Positions 46,360-57,342 of a stretch of DNA of 64,000 nucleotides are shown piece by piece. The number at the start of each line of letters is the position of its first letter. Position 1 is the first letter of the stretch. Origin of the DNA: Stereocaulon alpinum (lineage: Eukaryota > Ascomycota > Lecanoromycetes > Lecanorales > Stereocaulaceae). A program made the translations under genes and the position numbers. The notes below the pieces were generated by a model. The model was given only the letters and a program-made list of their open reading frames with translations, searched no databases and was not told where the DNA came from. The stretch is from contig JAEUBA010000043.1 in assembly GCA_018257865.1 (NCBI GenBank), positions 124,001 to 188,000 of the forward strand, written 5' to 3'.

Positions 46360-47712
46360 GATGAAAATATACTTGGAATATAACAAGGAGATAAGATAGA
46401 AATGGGTATACAAGAACCGCTTGAGACTACTTCAAAGAAAGATTGTACAATCAATGTGTTAAAAAATCGTAGAGGAGGTCAAGCTGAAGTGTGCAGTCTT
46501 GGCGCCACCAGCGTCTAAAAGAGGCGAGAACTCGAATACGGGGCACTTGCACGTATGGGAATGTGGTACGGGTGGGGGAGATCCTTCAAAACTCGGTAAC
46601 TCTCAGTGCTTAACCAGGTCAGTGACCAACCGCGTGTTTGGGATCATACCGTATGGTGACGATTAGCGGGAGACACGGCCATCCATTCGGTGTCTCGAAT
46701 CCTATCGCTTGCGGGTCGCCCGCCTGGACTACACTGATTTAGAAACGAAGACTGCCGATGAAACGCTCTAGATCTGTTGTTGGGATCAGCATTTGCCCCT
46801 CCTTGGGCCTTAAAGGGTTAATCCTTTCGCCATCGAGGAGCCGCGTAATAAGATCATTGGCATGACCGCATCCACTGCCAAGTCCTGATGAACCTTCTTG
46901 TTAAAAGGTTATCGTTCAATATAATGGTAATCATCGAAGCAAAGCTGTAACGGCCAACGTCGTCAATAACATATGAAGTCTGAACAGCGTGAAGAACAAC
47001 GTTGACGTAGGAGTAAGTCGTGGCGTGTTTGGCATTGATGGAATTGTTGGCGAAATCTCGTCTGGCGCCCCTCATTCATGACTTGGCAACGGCGTGCTCG
47101 ACGATTAGCGACGATTTAGTGCTCAACTATGTTGCCTACATTGTTTAACAATATCCTCGGTTTCTCAACATATTACGCTCACGGTGCGTATCAAGGGTCA
47201 AGATCATCAAGCTGGGCAAGTCGCTAATCTGCATGATCTTGCTCCGAAAGGTAAGGGATCAATGCAGTTGCAGCGCTGACCAAGGAGCTGAATTGTCGCT
47301 AGAGCTTGCTCCTATGCAAGAAAATTGAGCACATCAGTGATGACTACAGCTCCCGTATGGACGAGAGTGACGGAGAAGCTAAAACTCGCGAGTATTATGT
47401 GGATCTTGATTACATTCACTATCTCATTGCTACTGACCCATTGAGAGGAAAGTCTTCTACAGAATGATTGCTAAACAAGTTACCTGAAAGTTGCTTGATG
47501 ACCTGAAAGTATCTACAACAAATATATCATGCATGCTGAACGCACATATCAAAGTAACTCGCAATCGTTCTTCCATACCTTGCTTTCCATGTACATTTCC
47601 AATCCAGTGTCCTCGTTGACCGTTGACAGCCGTAGCCATTCATGACGTTCGTAGTTTCCCTCCCTTGTCCTTTGACAGCTCTTTTCTCCTCTGTTCACTC
47701 CACCACCAACGC
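46360..47712. other. Intergenic stretch, no supported gene
   Basis: The proximal part is the aquaporin promoter. No frame above 75 codons has recognisable content, and no repeat or RNA gene was seen in these 1.35 kb. Confidence 0.5.
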
Positions 47713-48601
47713 TCACTCATTCACGACCCTCAGCTGCCCCTGCCCTCCACTCTTCCGCAGTATCCCTTTTGGGTTGATTCCTCCCTGCGCTCTGCTGTTG
47801 TCACTCAATCGCCCGCTCTCAACCTCCTGTCTTCCTCCTTCCATGACACGGCTATTTTTCTCCATGGCGACCGGGTTTGCTCCGGTGTGTTTGTCGATCG
47901 CTTGGTTGAATGTTCCGCGGAGGGTTTCGCCTGCGCCCTGAAGGAGTATTAGGTTAGTGATCAAAGCAACGATGTGGTGTAGCAGAACGAAGTCATACAT
48001 GTATTCCTATGGCCGCCGTCTTCAGATTTTGTAGTGTACTCGGTTGCTGTCCCTGCACAGGTGCCTGTCCAGTCGGTGGTACGCGCCCTGGGTATGAAAA
48101 GTTTGTCCGGCCACTTGGGCTTGATTCACTGCCATGATTCTGATTGTTGTTCATGCCGGTCTGAATTGGTGGCACGCCGCCTGTTTGTGGTGCAGTAGGG
48201 TTAGGGCTGCGGTCTCTCATAGTAGACTTCTGAGGAATGCTCGGTCGATCGTTCCCGTAACGCTGTACTGTTTCCGAGACCTCAGTGTGATCGGCGCCAC
48301 TCCTTACGGTGGGATCGAGCTTGTTGGCAAGGTTTGATGTGTGGGGACCAGATGTCTGCGCAGAGCCACCCCCAGTAGTCGTTGTGGTCGTCGTCGTTGT
48401 GGTAGTAGTCACGATTTGGCCTTGGTCGTTAACATAGGTGCTAGTGGGTTGAGAATTGTCGCTGCCAGTGAAGCTGGGATTTGAGGCATAAGAGTCGCGC
48501 TCTGACGAGCCAATGTCACTGCCATAGGTGGAGTCCGAGTTGGCATTTGGACGGTCTTTGTGAAAAAGACCCCACTTGGACTTTTTGCCAGCGTCGGGCA
48601 T
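47713..48601 (-). CDS. Conserved fungal Thr-rich protein of unknown function
   Basis: Two exons, 48601-47999 and 47937-47713, with a 61-bp intron (GTATGA, branch CTAAC, acceptor TTCAG, phase 0) give 275 aa. A Lys/Ser/Asp-rich start (MPDAGKKSKWGLFHKD) precedes a run of 12 Thr (about residues 65-76), a Pro/Gln/Asn-rich middle and, across the splice, the only ordered-looking part (LKTAAIGIHGAGETLRGTFN, then QAIDKHTG). The protein lacks a signal peptide or membrane helix and is predicted mostly disordered. That ordered stretch recurs, as I recall, in many Pezizomycotina proteins without assigned function; treat this as unverified. The start follows an in-frame stop. Confidence 0.78.
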
Positions 48602-49060
48602 CTCGAGGCAGAGGGTGGGGTGTTGCGCGCGGGGTTACCGTCAAAGAGGCTCGTTGTGCTGAGAGAAACCTATACGGGATCTAATGTCAGCGTCAACAAG
48701 TTGGTAGGAGTAATGACATATGGGTGTCGAGGGGTCATGGGCAGGTTAACAGGCCGTCGAAGGCATCTATGGCTGGCCTAAGGATCGCAACGAAGTCGTC
48801 ATCCCGCATCAGCGAACCTGTTCTGGCACAAGGCGCTGGAGCTAAGCCATTCCTGTACATTCGGCTAAGACAAGAATGGTTGACTTAGGGCTAATGGAAA
48901 GGGGTATGTCGGTATCGGTAAAGGCAACGGTCAAGTTGCTGAAATCATACATCTTATAGCATACATCTTTGATGTCTAGGTTCACGTCAACAACAGTCAT
49001 GTTTGGCAGATAATAACCGAGTGTCAACATTCATGACCTTGGGTTGTACAAAGTAAATAC
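48602..49060. other. Intergenic stretch
   Basis: This 459-bp stretch separates two minus-strand genes. It holds the promoter of the Thr-rich protein gene; no other feature was recognised. Confidence 0.5.
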
Positions 49061-51675
49061 TCAATGACCTTGCATCTGCGAAGATGGCGGAAGAGGCTTT
49101 CGATGAAATGCTCTGTTGTTATTCTGCGCAAGTCTTGCAGACGCTCCCTGATCAGAAACATGTGTCTGACTTTGCGGCTCTGTAAGTCGCCGCCGCGGTG
49201 GTGCAAATGCCGGATCTCCAGAGCCAGTCAGAGAAGGGGATTCCATTCCGCTGGACCTGAAGCTTGCCGCTTCGGTGCTCATACGCTCGAGTTGTAGGTC
49301 TTCAGCGGAAGTTTCATCGGGTTCTGGGGTCAAGCTTTGTGCTGTTGTGAGGCGCTCCATCTCGGTTGAGTCGTTCGGCAAGCCTCCCTGTCCTCCTTGC
49401 TCTGTGAAAGCCAAGGTGCCCACCCTCCTTAGCCTCAAAGTGTGGCACTTGTAATATAGTTTCCAGAACCAGGTCGCGTTGGACTTTCCATCATCGCGCT
49501 GGACGAAGACTCGAATGGCGTGGCGGTAGCGAAAGCAGATCACCAGCGGTACAAGAAGCAGTTCTATGCCTATGCACCCAAATGCGAGGCCAGGATACAC
49601 AGTATTGATACGGTCACGAAGTTTGTCGGCGACGTCTGGCATCTGTGGCAGCGCTAGACCTGTCTTTCCCCACAAAGTCCAGCAGTTACACTGATGAAAG
49701 ATTCCGAACATGGTGGCGATAACGCAACCCATTGTGGCTATCGCTGCAATCAGATCTTTCGCAAAAGTCAGACAGAACAACCAATTCTGACTCTCTGGCA
49801 ATAAGTAGCTCAACGGAATATCGAAGATAGCGCTCGAAATCCAGACCAACACAATGAGAATCTCTCCGTTATGTCGACAGTCCCAACCCTCCGGTGGCAC
49901 TAAGGCTGAAATGATCATACCTGTCATGGTTCCTGTGGTTACCATCAGATATGCGGCAAGAGTGATGAGATACCGCCTCTCGCACAAGCTTCCATGTTCC
50001 ACGTCGGATGTGCTTTCGATGCCATTTTGGCTCACAGAATAATAGCCATGTGCAGTCGATTGTTCGCCTGTCACCGAAAGGTTCGAAGCTGACGAATGCC
50101 ACCTTGTTGGCTGCCAAGAATATATACCACCATCTGTAGGTTTCAGAGTCAGCACTATGCAGCTGAAAGGAAAGCCCCGAGAGCTTAGAGAACAAATCAG
50201 AGGTCTTTGAGAAGTATATTTGGACAAATAAGGTCTGGTCTTGCTTTAGACGTGGTGCCAAATGGTGAGTTCTGGGAACAAGGAGTAAGATATCATAGGA
50301 TTTCAGGAGTAGAGAAGACGGATAAGACGCAGTCCTCGGATAGACTTGGCGCCAAATGATGAGGTTTTAGAGTGGCTGGTAACAATTACAACGCTGTTGA
50401 GAAGCTGGAAACGCTTGATGAGACGTTGCCTTGGAGTGCGACTGCCATCCGACAACGAATTCTAAAAGCGATCAACTTGATACAGAAAGCTCTTAGAGAT
50501 GATGTGCGCGTCAATGGATGGTTCAGGATCATAGAAGATGAAACATAGACAATAAATGTAGAGCAGCTTTCGTCTGAAAACACACGTTGCAGGAGCAGTG
50601 AATGGACTGATCATGGGGTTTCAACCACGAATCATACTTACAGAAGACTCTCTTCTGGTCACCATCCAGGCAGTTGTTAGGTAATACGACTCTCTCAGGC
50701 AGAGGCAAATGATCCAAGTCCCCTTGAAAGCGTCGCAATATCCGTGGAATTGCATCCTTAGTCTGAGAGACTCCAATGACTGAGCCCAAGAACACGGCAG
50801 GAATGATCCAGAAGTACTGTGATGAGTAAGCAATTCCATGGGCTTCGAGATTGATCCAGAGTGTGTCAGGAGAGACCTTCGCTGCGGCCGCCGTCCTGAA
50901 AGTAGCGATTGCAATTGCGCCGATGAAGAGAGATTGAGCAACGATGATGGGTAAGGATTTCGTTGCTCGATCAGCTGCAAGTGCACTTGCCGTTCGATAA
51001 ATTCTCTCTCTGAGATCTGCTTTCTCTTGAGAACCATTCGGAAGGTTGGCTCTGCATACAAATCAGATTGCCTGCAATAGTGGAAAATTGATATGCTTAC
51101 AACGCTCTATACAATGCAGATGTTGCAGGTTCCCCTTCGCCCCACTCGTCATAAGCATCTATTACAATCGTCAGTGCCTTCCAGTCGCGATCTTGCCCAT
51201 ATTCAAAAGATCGACTGAAAAGATTGGGAAGTTCGGTCCTCCAGTAGCCGGCTATTTCGTCACATGTTGACAGCTTAAGCAGCAGATTCCGGATGGTATC
51301 AATGGGATTCCCCAAGAGATGCACAATTACAAACCACTCGACCCAGCTACTAAGAGGTGGACGAGGCAGAGAAACCGCTAGCTGAAGAAGTGGTAATTTC
51401 CAATTCGTGACGCGCCCCCAGATCTCCACTCCCGTATAATATTGCCAACCTTTTCCGGCAATTGCAATACATGCTGCTGGAGTCAGGGAGGCATTCTGTG
51501 GGGTAGAGAAGTATCCAAACAATCGAGGATCCGTCGGACAAGCTTTTTGAATATTCTGTGTATAACTCCAGAGGTCCTTGAAGTCGAAGCCAGCCCTACT
51601 TGTACAGTTCTGGCCCCATGGCTTTGCACAATTGTATGAGATGTCTGATGGAACGTCGCTGCAATTGATCGCCAT
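49061..51675 (-). CDS. Multi-pass fungal membrane protein of unknown function
   Basis: Exons 51675-51101, 51051-50642 and 50133-49061 join in consistent phases to give 685 aa. Read separately these look like three unrelated frames; joined, the junction reads FC-YGGIYSWQPTRW. The N-terminus is Cys-rich and probably extracellular (NCSDVPSDISYNCAKPWG, NCTSRAGFDF, with N-glycosylation sites). Hydrophobic segments follow: WVEWFVIVHLLG, PIIVAQSLFIGAIAIATF, YFWIIPAVFLGSVIGV, then four more in the last exon (LITLAAYLMVTTGTMTGMII, ILIVLVWISSAIF, KDLIAAIATMGCVIATMFG, GLAFGCIGIELLLVPLVICF), and a ~150-residue Ser/Pro/Gln tail. I recognise no transporter or receptor motif. The second intron is 508 bp, far longer than its neighbours, so a missed exon is possible. 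The upstream frame continues without an ATG. Confidence 0.7.
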
Positions 51676-52882
51676 TGTATTCAATACTGTGTTTTGCGAG
51701 ACCAAATGGAACCGAGGATCTGTTAGAGTGCGGAAAATGAATTGTAAACATGCAAAGCATAAAAAGACAAAGAGCACAGAAGGCTCTGGAAAGGCGACAT
51801 GAGAGATTTATGATGTTATTTGAGCCTCGATTAACCCCGTTTCACACAGCTCAGGCAATCCGGCGCCTCGAATGGGTTCTTCTCCCCCCATCCTCCATGC
51901 ACTTCGGTGGAGCGAGGCGTTCTTGGCATGCAGAATCACCCACCAACCACGCGTTCTATATCAAAGTCGTCACACTCGGGAATTCTCCGTTCGCCGTTTT
52001 CAGCTTAGTGCCAAGACTGTCAAAGCCCAGAACATGGCCGTCCATTAGTCGTACAGTACTAAAAGCTCGCCCGAGCGCCTAAGCATTATCAGGGTCCGCA
52101 GCCTTGAGGTCTTGTGGAAGAGTTCATCCACTAATTGGCCAAACCCCCTAACTGGCCACCATGTCTGACTCCGTACGCAGAGGGCTTGATACAACACTTC
52201 CGCGCGTAAGATCGTAGCGCTTGTAAGATTCAGAGACTGGTGTACTGGTAATCAACTCACCACGTGTCTATTTCGCGAATCACAAACATGGCAGGTATAG
52301 CATCAAGGAAGCCCAGAATCGGAACCTGGAGTCACAAGAATAGAAGTCCTCGGGAAATTTACCCGCCTACAACCAGCCACTTAGGGAGCTCAACCAACCA
52401 GCAGATAGCGAGGCTTAGGGTGAACCCTTCTAGTGCCCAGATGGTCCAGAGACACAGTCGTTCTAGGACATGCTTCACCTGGTCCCACGCCCTGTTTCTG
52501 GCTTAGTCGTAGCTTTCACAAACCTGTTTTTTGTGAATCGCATATTTATTGGTCAAGTGTGTTACGGTACTTTTTCTAGTGGTAAGGCACAAGACATTTG
52601 CTTTGAGATAGGGATGACCATTGCCAATCAAGTTGGACATGTAGGACTATGGATTTGTGATGTCAAGGAGGATGATACTCTTCCGAGGATGTGCCGGAGA
52701 CCTTCCTGTATACAGCCGCAGATTGAGCTGTTATCGTGTGCTGTTCGATGTTGCAATTAGCTTTCGTTATTCTGCTCGCTCCCTCCGGAAGCAAATGTGT
52801 CTATCTCTAGTGTCTAAGTCCATGCAAAGCTCTATATGCATCGGTCATTGCTTCATCAAATCATCAGACCACTTGCTTTGGC
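51676..52882. other. Intergenic stretch, no supported gene
   Basis: Promoter side of the membrane protein gene and 3' side of the inositol phosphatase gene. Short frames only; no repeats or RNA signatures were seen. Confidence 0.5.
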
Positions 52883-53839
52883 TCACTGCTCGTACTCGAG
52901 CTTCCCCTTCAACGCTGCCCAAAATTCACCTATCATCTCCTCCTGTCCTCCCTCAGCCCCTCTTACTACCAGGTATCTCCTCCCATCAACACTGGGTTTC
53001 CACTCACCCTCGTTCCCACCTACAACCTTTCCACCAGCTTCCTCAACAATGACCCAGCCGGCTCCGATATCCCACGCCCAGCAGCCACCTTCCCAGTACG
53101 CGTCCAGATCACCGCGAGCAACGGCGCAGCAATTCAATGCCGCACTTCCCAGCGATCGTAGCGAGTGTACCATACTCCCACCCACAGATTCATCCCCTGC
53201 TAGACTTGAAAAACTCTTCGTCTTTGTTTCCCAATTGTTTCCGCTCCTCTCATTTCCCCACTCCATGGCCACTAGCGCCTGCTTCAGACCCTGAAGCGGT
53301 GGTGCCGGATTGCTCAATGGCAGTCTCGTCCTTGTATATGCACTGACCACCGCTTCGACGTTGCTCTCTCCATGACCCGGCAATGGAGGGTGTGAAGTTG
53401 GTATTGACGGTGCAGTAAGGAACGATCCCCTCCCGTGAATAGCATGGTATAAATGCTGCGTAAATGGATTGTAAACAATTCCGACCAGCGGTCTGCAATC
53501 ATACGCAAAAGCCATCGAAATGGAGATGTAGGGATGCCCATGCACGAAGTTCGTCGTGCCGTCAATTGGGTCGACGATGAACGTTGGAGCATTGGTAAGG
53601 CGGCCAGAGGTAGATGTTTCTTCGCCTAAGAAGCTGTAGGAGGGAAACTTTGCTTTGAGAGAGGATGAGACCATGTCTTCGACTGCTTTGTCTGTTTCGG
53701 TTACAAGGTCTGAGGAGTTCTTTTTTGTGTCAACTGGGGAGAGGGCTGGGTTGGCGGAGGTGATCATGTCGCCGGCGCGGAGGGCGAGGGTGAAAAGGAA
53801 GTCATGAATCTCTTGGAGGTTGGGGGTTTGGTCTGCCAT
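52883..53839 (-). CDS. Inositol monophosphatase family protein
   Basis: A single exon of 318 aa uses the ATG at 53839; an upstream extension would need a TTG start. Metal-binding motifs are present in order: the Glu pair in LGEETS (about 73-74), DPIDGTTNFVHG with Asp90 and Asp93, and the C-terminal WDIGAGWVIVEEAGG with Asp257. These are the Mg-coordinating and nucleophilic-water residues of the IMPase superfamily. The enzyme probably dephosphorylates inositol-1-phosphate in the cytosol; closely related fungal paralogues (qutG type) sit in quinate clusters, but no quinate genes are adjacent here. Length is normal. Confidence 0.93.
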   Translation of the reverse strand: MADQTPNLQEIHDFLFTLALRAGDMITSANPALSPVDTKKNSSDLVTETDKAVEDMVSSSLKAKFPSYSFLGEETSTSGRLTNAPTFIVDPIDGTTNFVHGHPYISISMAFAYDCRPLVGIVYNPFTQHLYHAIHGRGSFLTAPSIPTSHPPLPGHGESNVEAVVSAYTRTRLPLSNPAPPLQGLKQALVAMEWGNERSGNNWETKTKSFSSLAGDESVGGSMVHSLRSLGSAALNCCAVARGDLDAYWEGGCWAWDIGAGWVIVEEAGGKVVGGNEGEWKPSVDGRRYLVVRGAEGGQEEMIGEFWAALKGKLEYEQ

Positions 53840-54705
53840 GGCTACAGAAGCTGTCAACAAGTGCAGCCTTGACAGATGTAGAAGCTTTGCTCCCAATATT
53901 CAGCGGCAACGCTTATCTAATCTTAACGGCTTGGCGTCGCTGCTCAGAGCAGGCACGAGCTTGCGAACGAGATCTACACGCTCCTGGCACCCACGTCATT
54001 ATAAACCACTACCGACAATGCTGCGGGGAGTGGGCTTGGGCATCTGTATACTCATGTCAATGTGCACGCGTACCAATAATCACGTGAGGAGCGTCTACAA
54101 CGCTTACACTGTAATAGGCTTTAATTATGTTTGATAATGTATACTTCAAGATCACTCAGTTGGTCGATATTGAGACTTGAGTTTTGAAAGTCTGTGAATT
54201 CGTACCAATAATGTGAGAGGTTCTGCAATTTTTTTTTTGGAAAGCTGGAACTGTGGCCATATTCCGCATCTGCGAAGTCACAATTGCCTCTCAACAGCTC
54301 TATAATTGACAGAAACAGCCAGAGTGGCGCTCTCAGATTGGTACACCCCCGCGGTATTTAGCTGCGAATCATTCTGCTTGGCCCTCGATATGTGACTTAC
54401 TTGACTGCTTTCTACTGCGAGGACAAGCATTGGAGACTCGTCACATCGCGTTCTAGCAGTCTGGCTCTCCTTGGAGAATAGAGCGAATCGGCATCGAGCG
54501 AGGAGTTTGGGGCCATGCGGTCAGCCGGCTGCTTCGCCCAGTCATTTACCCTTACCTCTCCACCTGTCCTCGTCTCGCATGAAGATGAAGATCCTCGCTC
54601 TCAGGCCAGAAACTAAAGCCTGAAAATGTGCTTACACAGCCTCAAGATTGGTATTCGGATTACGTTGCAACGGACTTTGCGTTTGAGAACTTTCATCTAG
54701 ACAAC
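53840..54705. other. Divergent intergenic region
   Basis: This lies between the phosphatase gene start (minus) and the pseudogene start (plus). No coding or repeat feature was recognised apart from a short T run near 54230. Confidence 0.5.
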
Positions 54706-56175
54706 ATGGCGAGTCCTGGTTTCGGATTTTCTGTTGGCGACTTCATCGCAGCGATCAAGATTGCGATCGCTGTTGTTGAGGCGTGCAAAGAGTCCGGCGG
54801 GGCTATTGCTCAATATGAGCGGACCCAAGTTGAGTTTCGAGCCTACCTGTCCCTCTTCTATCGACTGCAGGATCCAGACATCTCGATATCACCAGATATC
54901 AGCAGTCTACTACAATTATGCGAAGGTTCAGTAGCAGATTTCATGGCAAAAGTTGCGAGCTACCAGGCAGCTTGAGCGGAACGCCATATACTCAACATTC
55001 CGGGAGGCATACCCTACAACTTATACGCACCTTCTCCAAAAAGTTTTAATGGGCCCTGATAGTGGAGAAGGATGTGGAGAAGCTCCGCCTCAGCATCGGA
55101 CCGCCGTTGTCCGCTACAGGTGTTCTTATGGACTTGAACCTTGGGTCTGTAGCCTCGACTCTGACTCAAGCCACAGTCATTGACCTGTGAGCAGCAAGGC
55201 TTTGTTCCATTCCACGTCAAAACATAACACGCAATCAAGTCTGATGCAAGATACTATTGAAGGGCTGAGAGATCAATGCGGTTGTATCGAAGAAAAACAA
55301 ATCGCTCAACTGGACCTTGCCAAACAGATGGTTAGAGTTCCAGACGTCGTCCCGGTTCTCAAAAATGTCCAAAAGCTATTAGAAAACAACAACATTGATG
55401 CAGCGAGATTGCATCGGCAGAGAAATACAGTCCCAGCTTCGTCACCTTGGGAATTCAGAGTGTTCTGAATTAGTGGAACAGCAATCAGTCTTACTGCAAA
55501 CGTGAGCTGGCTATTTCAATGCATTAGCGCTTACTGATACTCCAACGATGTCAGCTTTGACGACTTGACGGCTTGTTTGCGCCGCTTAAACCATGTAAGT
55601 CGTTGCTCACAATGCCGTACTCCTGGCTCTAAACAACATAATCTTTTCGATAACTAGACTCGTTCTACCCTACTTGAGAGCTGTCGTGGTGCTCATCCAC
55701 ATGAAAATTCCCGCCGTTCCTACCCTACTCCAGTCGAACAATATCACTTTTGTGGACTCGCTCGGGAGGCGGGTAAGCCTTCCGTACGCTCATTTCTGTC
55801 ACCGGCCGGTAAGTAGCTGCCGCGACTAAACACCCTTACAGTACTGGCTGAGGAAGTGATGGTACCATGTTGACGGTCGCAAAGGTCTTCGAAGCCAGGC
55901 TTCGGGTATCTTTCAAAGGCCTTCCAGGCGAAGGGAAAGTGCATCAACAACAGTATCGCCTTATGGATATGAGTCGTGGGTTCGTAGCCGCTCGCAATTG
56001 GACCGGTATCGTTGCTCCACGCTCGCCCATCATTATGTCTGCAATGGTTGATGGCATCTGTTTTCAAGACAGATGTTGCTCAAGGGAAATTTCAGCTCAG
56101 AGCGTTGGTCAATTCCTCTCCCAGACCTGGTACGTAATGACTATCACTAGTACCGAACACAGCCCTTTCAAATGA
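54706..56175 (+). pseudogene. Frameshifted fungal ubiquitin-like-domain protein gene
   Basis: The ATG at 54706 opens a segment typical of a common fungal N-terminal domain (SPGFGFSVGDFIAAIKIAIA, then ACKESGG) and reads to a TGA at 54975. Homologous-looking sequence continues in a second frame (LERNAIYSTFREAY, to about 55050) and then a third (VEKDVEKLRLSIGPPLSATG ... TLTQATVIDL, to about 55188). Two small frameshifts, each fitting a +1 insertion, are therefore needed. Further exon-like pieces follow: a helical part (55237-55460) and a ubiquitin-like domain split by an intron (NITFVDSLGRRVSLPYAHF near 55740; KVFEARLRVSFKGLPGEGKV near 55880). The family role is unknown; such domain combinations are abundant in Pezizomycotina. 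Sequencing error could mimic the frameshifts, but two breaks plus a lost 3' end point to decay. Confidence 0.65.
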
Positions 56176-57342
56176 AAGGGCGCAGACAGCACGAACGCCG
56201 ACACGAGAACCTCTGGTGGATCTGCGAAGCAGGAACATTCTGCACGCAAGGTTTGTCAATTCTAAAGGAGCTCAAGGCTCACCGACGGACTGAACACGAT
56301 GTTGCGCAACGCGGGGTCTTTGCTTGTGGTGTTCACTAGAGCCCACTGGACGAAAATCTCCAGTTGAGATTGAAGGAAACCCTACGGACACACATTGAGC
56401 GCTTCCACCCTAACTGGGATCTTAACAGCATCAAATAAGTCTTGGGTAGGATCCAGATCAACGTCTTCAAAGTCCCAGTACGATTAGGCAATTGTCACCT
56501 CGTACAAGGCTTTAGGTTTCCCGAATCAGCTCTGATATTTTAAGCGACGTCGACTTGTACCCAAGGAGTAAAAACTAAGGATTTCAGAGACCGCAATGCT
56601 GAATTTCGCAAAAGGCGGCCAAAAACCGCAAACACCGTTGTACAATAATCTTCGCATCAAAGCAAAGTCTCAGTCACAGCGAGCTCTCAAACCACCATGA
56701 AACGCCTTTGTTTCGCCAGCTAGACACAGCAAATCTTTCTCCCCTCCCTTCCCTCCCTTCCATTCCTTTTCTCCCGCACGCAATGAATCAACGAGCAGCG
56801 AATGGCCCGATCGTCCACAGAACGAAGCAGATACTAAACCGAATCGAACATCTTACCCTTGAAGCACGCAAATCGAATAGCTAATCGCGCGAAATCCAAG
56901 CATATGATCGTGATCCCTTGTCTCCAGTTACCGGATTAAGGGGTATATATAGAGGTGTAGACAGGGGATCAACAGGGGGCGCTGCCCCAGATTTCTAGTA
57001 ATCAATCGATCAGACTCTTCATATCTCAATGTTCTCCTGTTTATTTGAATGCTGGTTTCAAGCACAAGCGAGAGATAGACGAGTAGGGAATGGTATGATT
57101 GTATTTGATCTGAGCGGGTGAGACTTACCTGGGCTCGACAACTCTGCGCTTTGAATGCATGGCAGGAATGTTCAATCGCGCTTGGACTACTTTGAAAGGC
57201 TAATTTGTGGCTACTCATGAAAGTCCAAGGACGTGTAGCTAAGCTCATACAATATATGCAAACATCTACCTCGATACACCAAAACCAAATACAAGCTCCT
57301 ACGCTAAATGCTCGCTAATGCAAGAAATGCAAAAACGCAACG
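56176..57342. other. Convergent intergenic region
   Basis: No frame with recognisable content. A pyrimidine-rich stretch lies near 56734-56776. It contains the 3' end of the DUF676 gene. Confidence 0.5.

Noticed and set aside
52264..53052. Overlapping plus-strand frames of 80-131 codons upstream of and across the inositol phosphatase gene end
   Set aside because: They are shadows of the minus-strand gene or lack any recognisable sequence and splice support.
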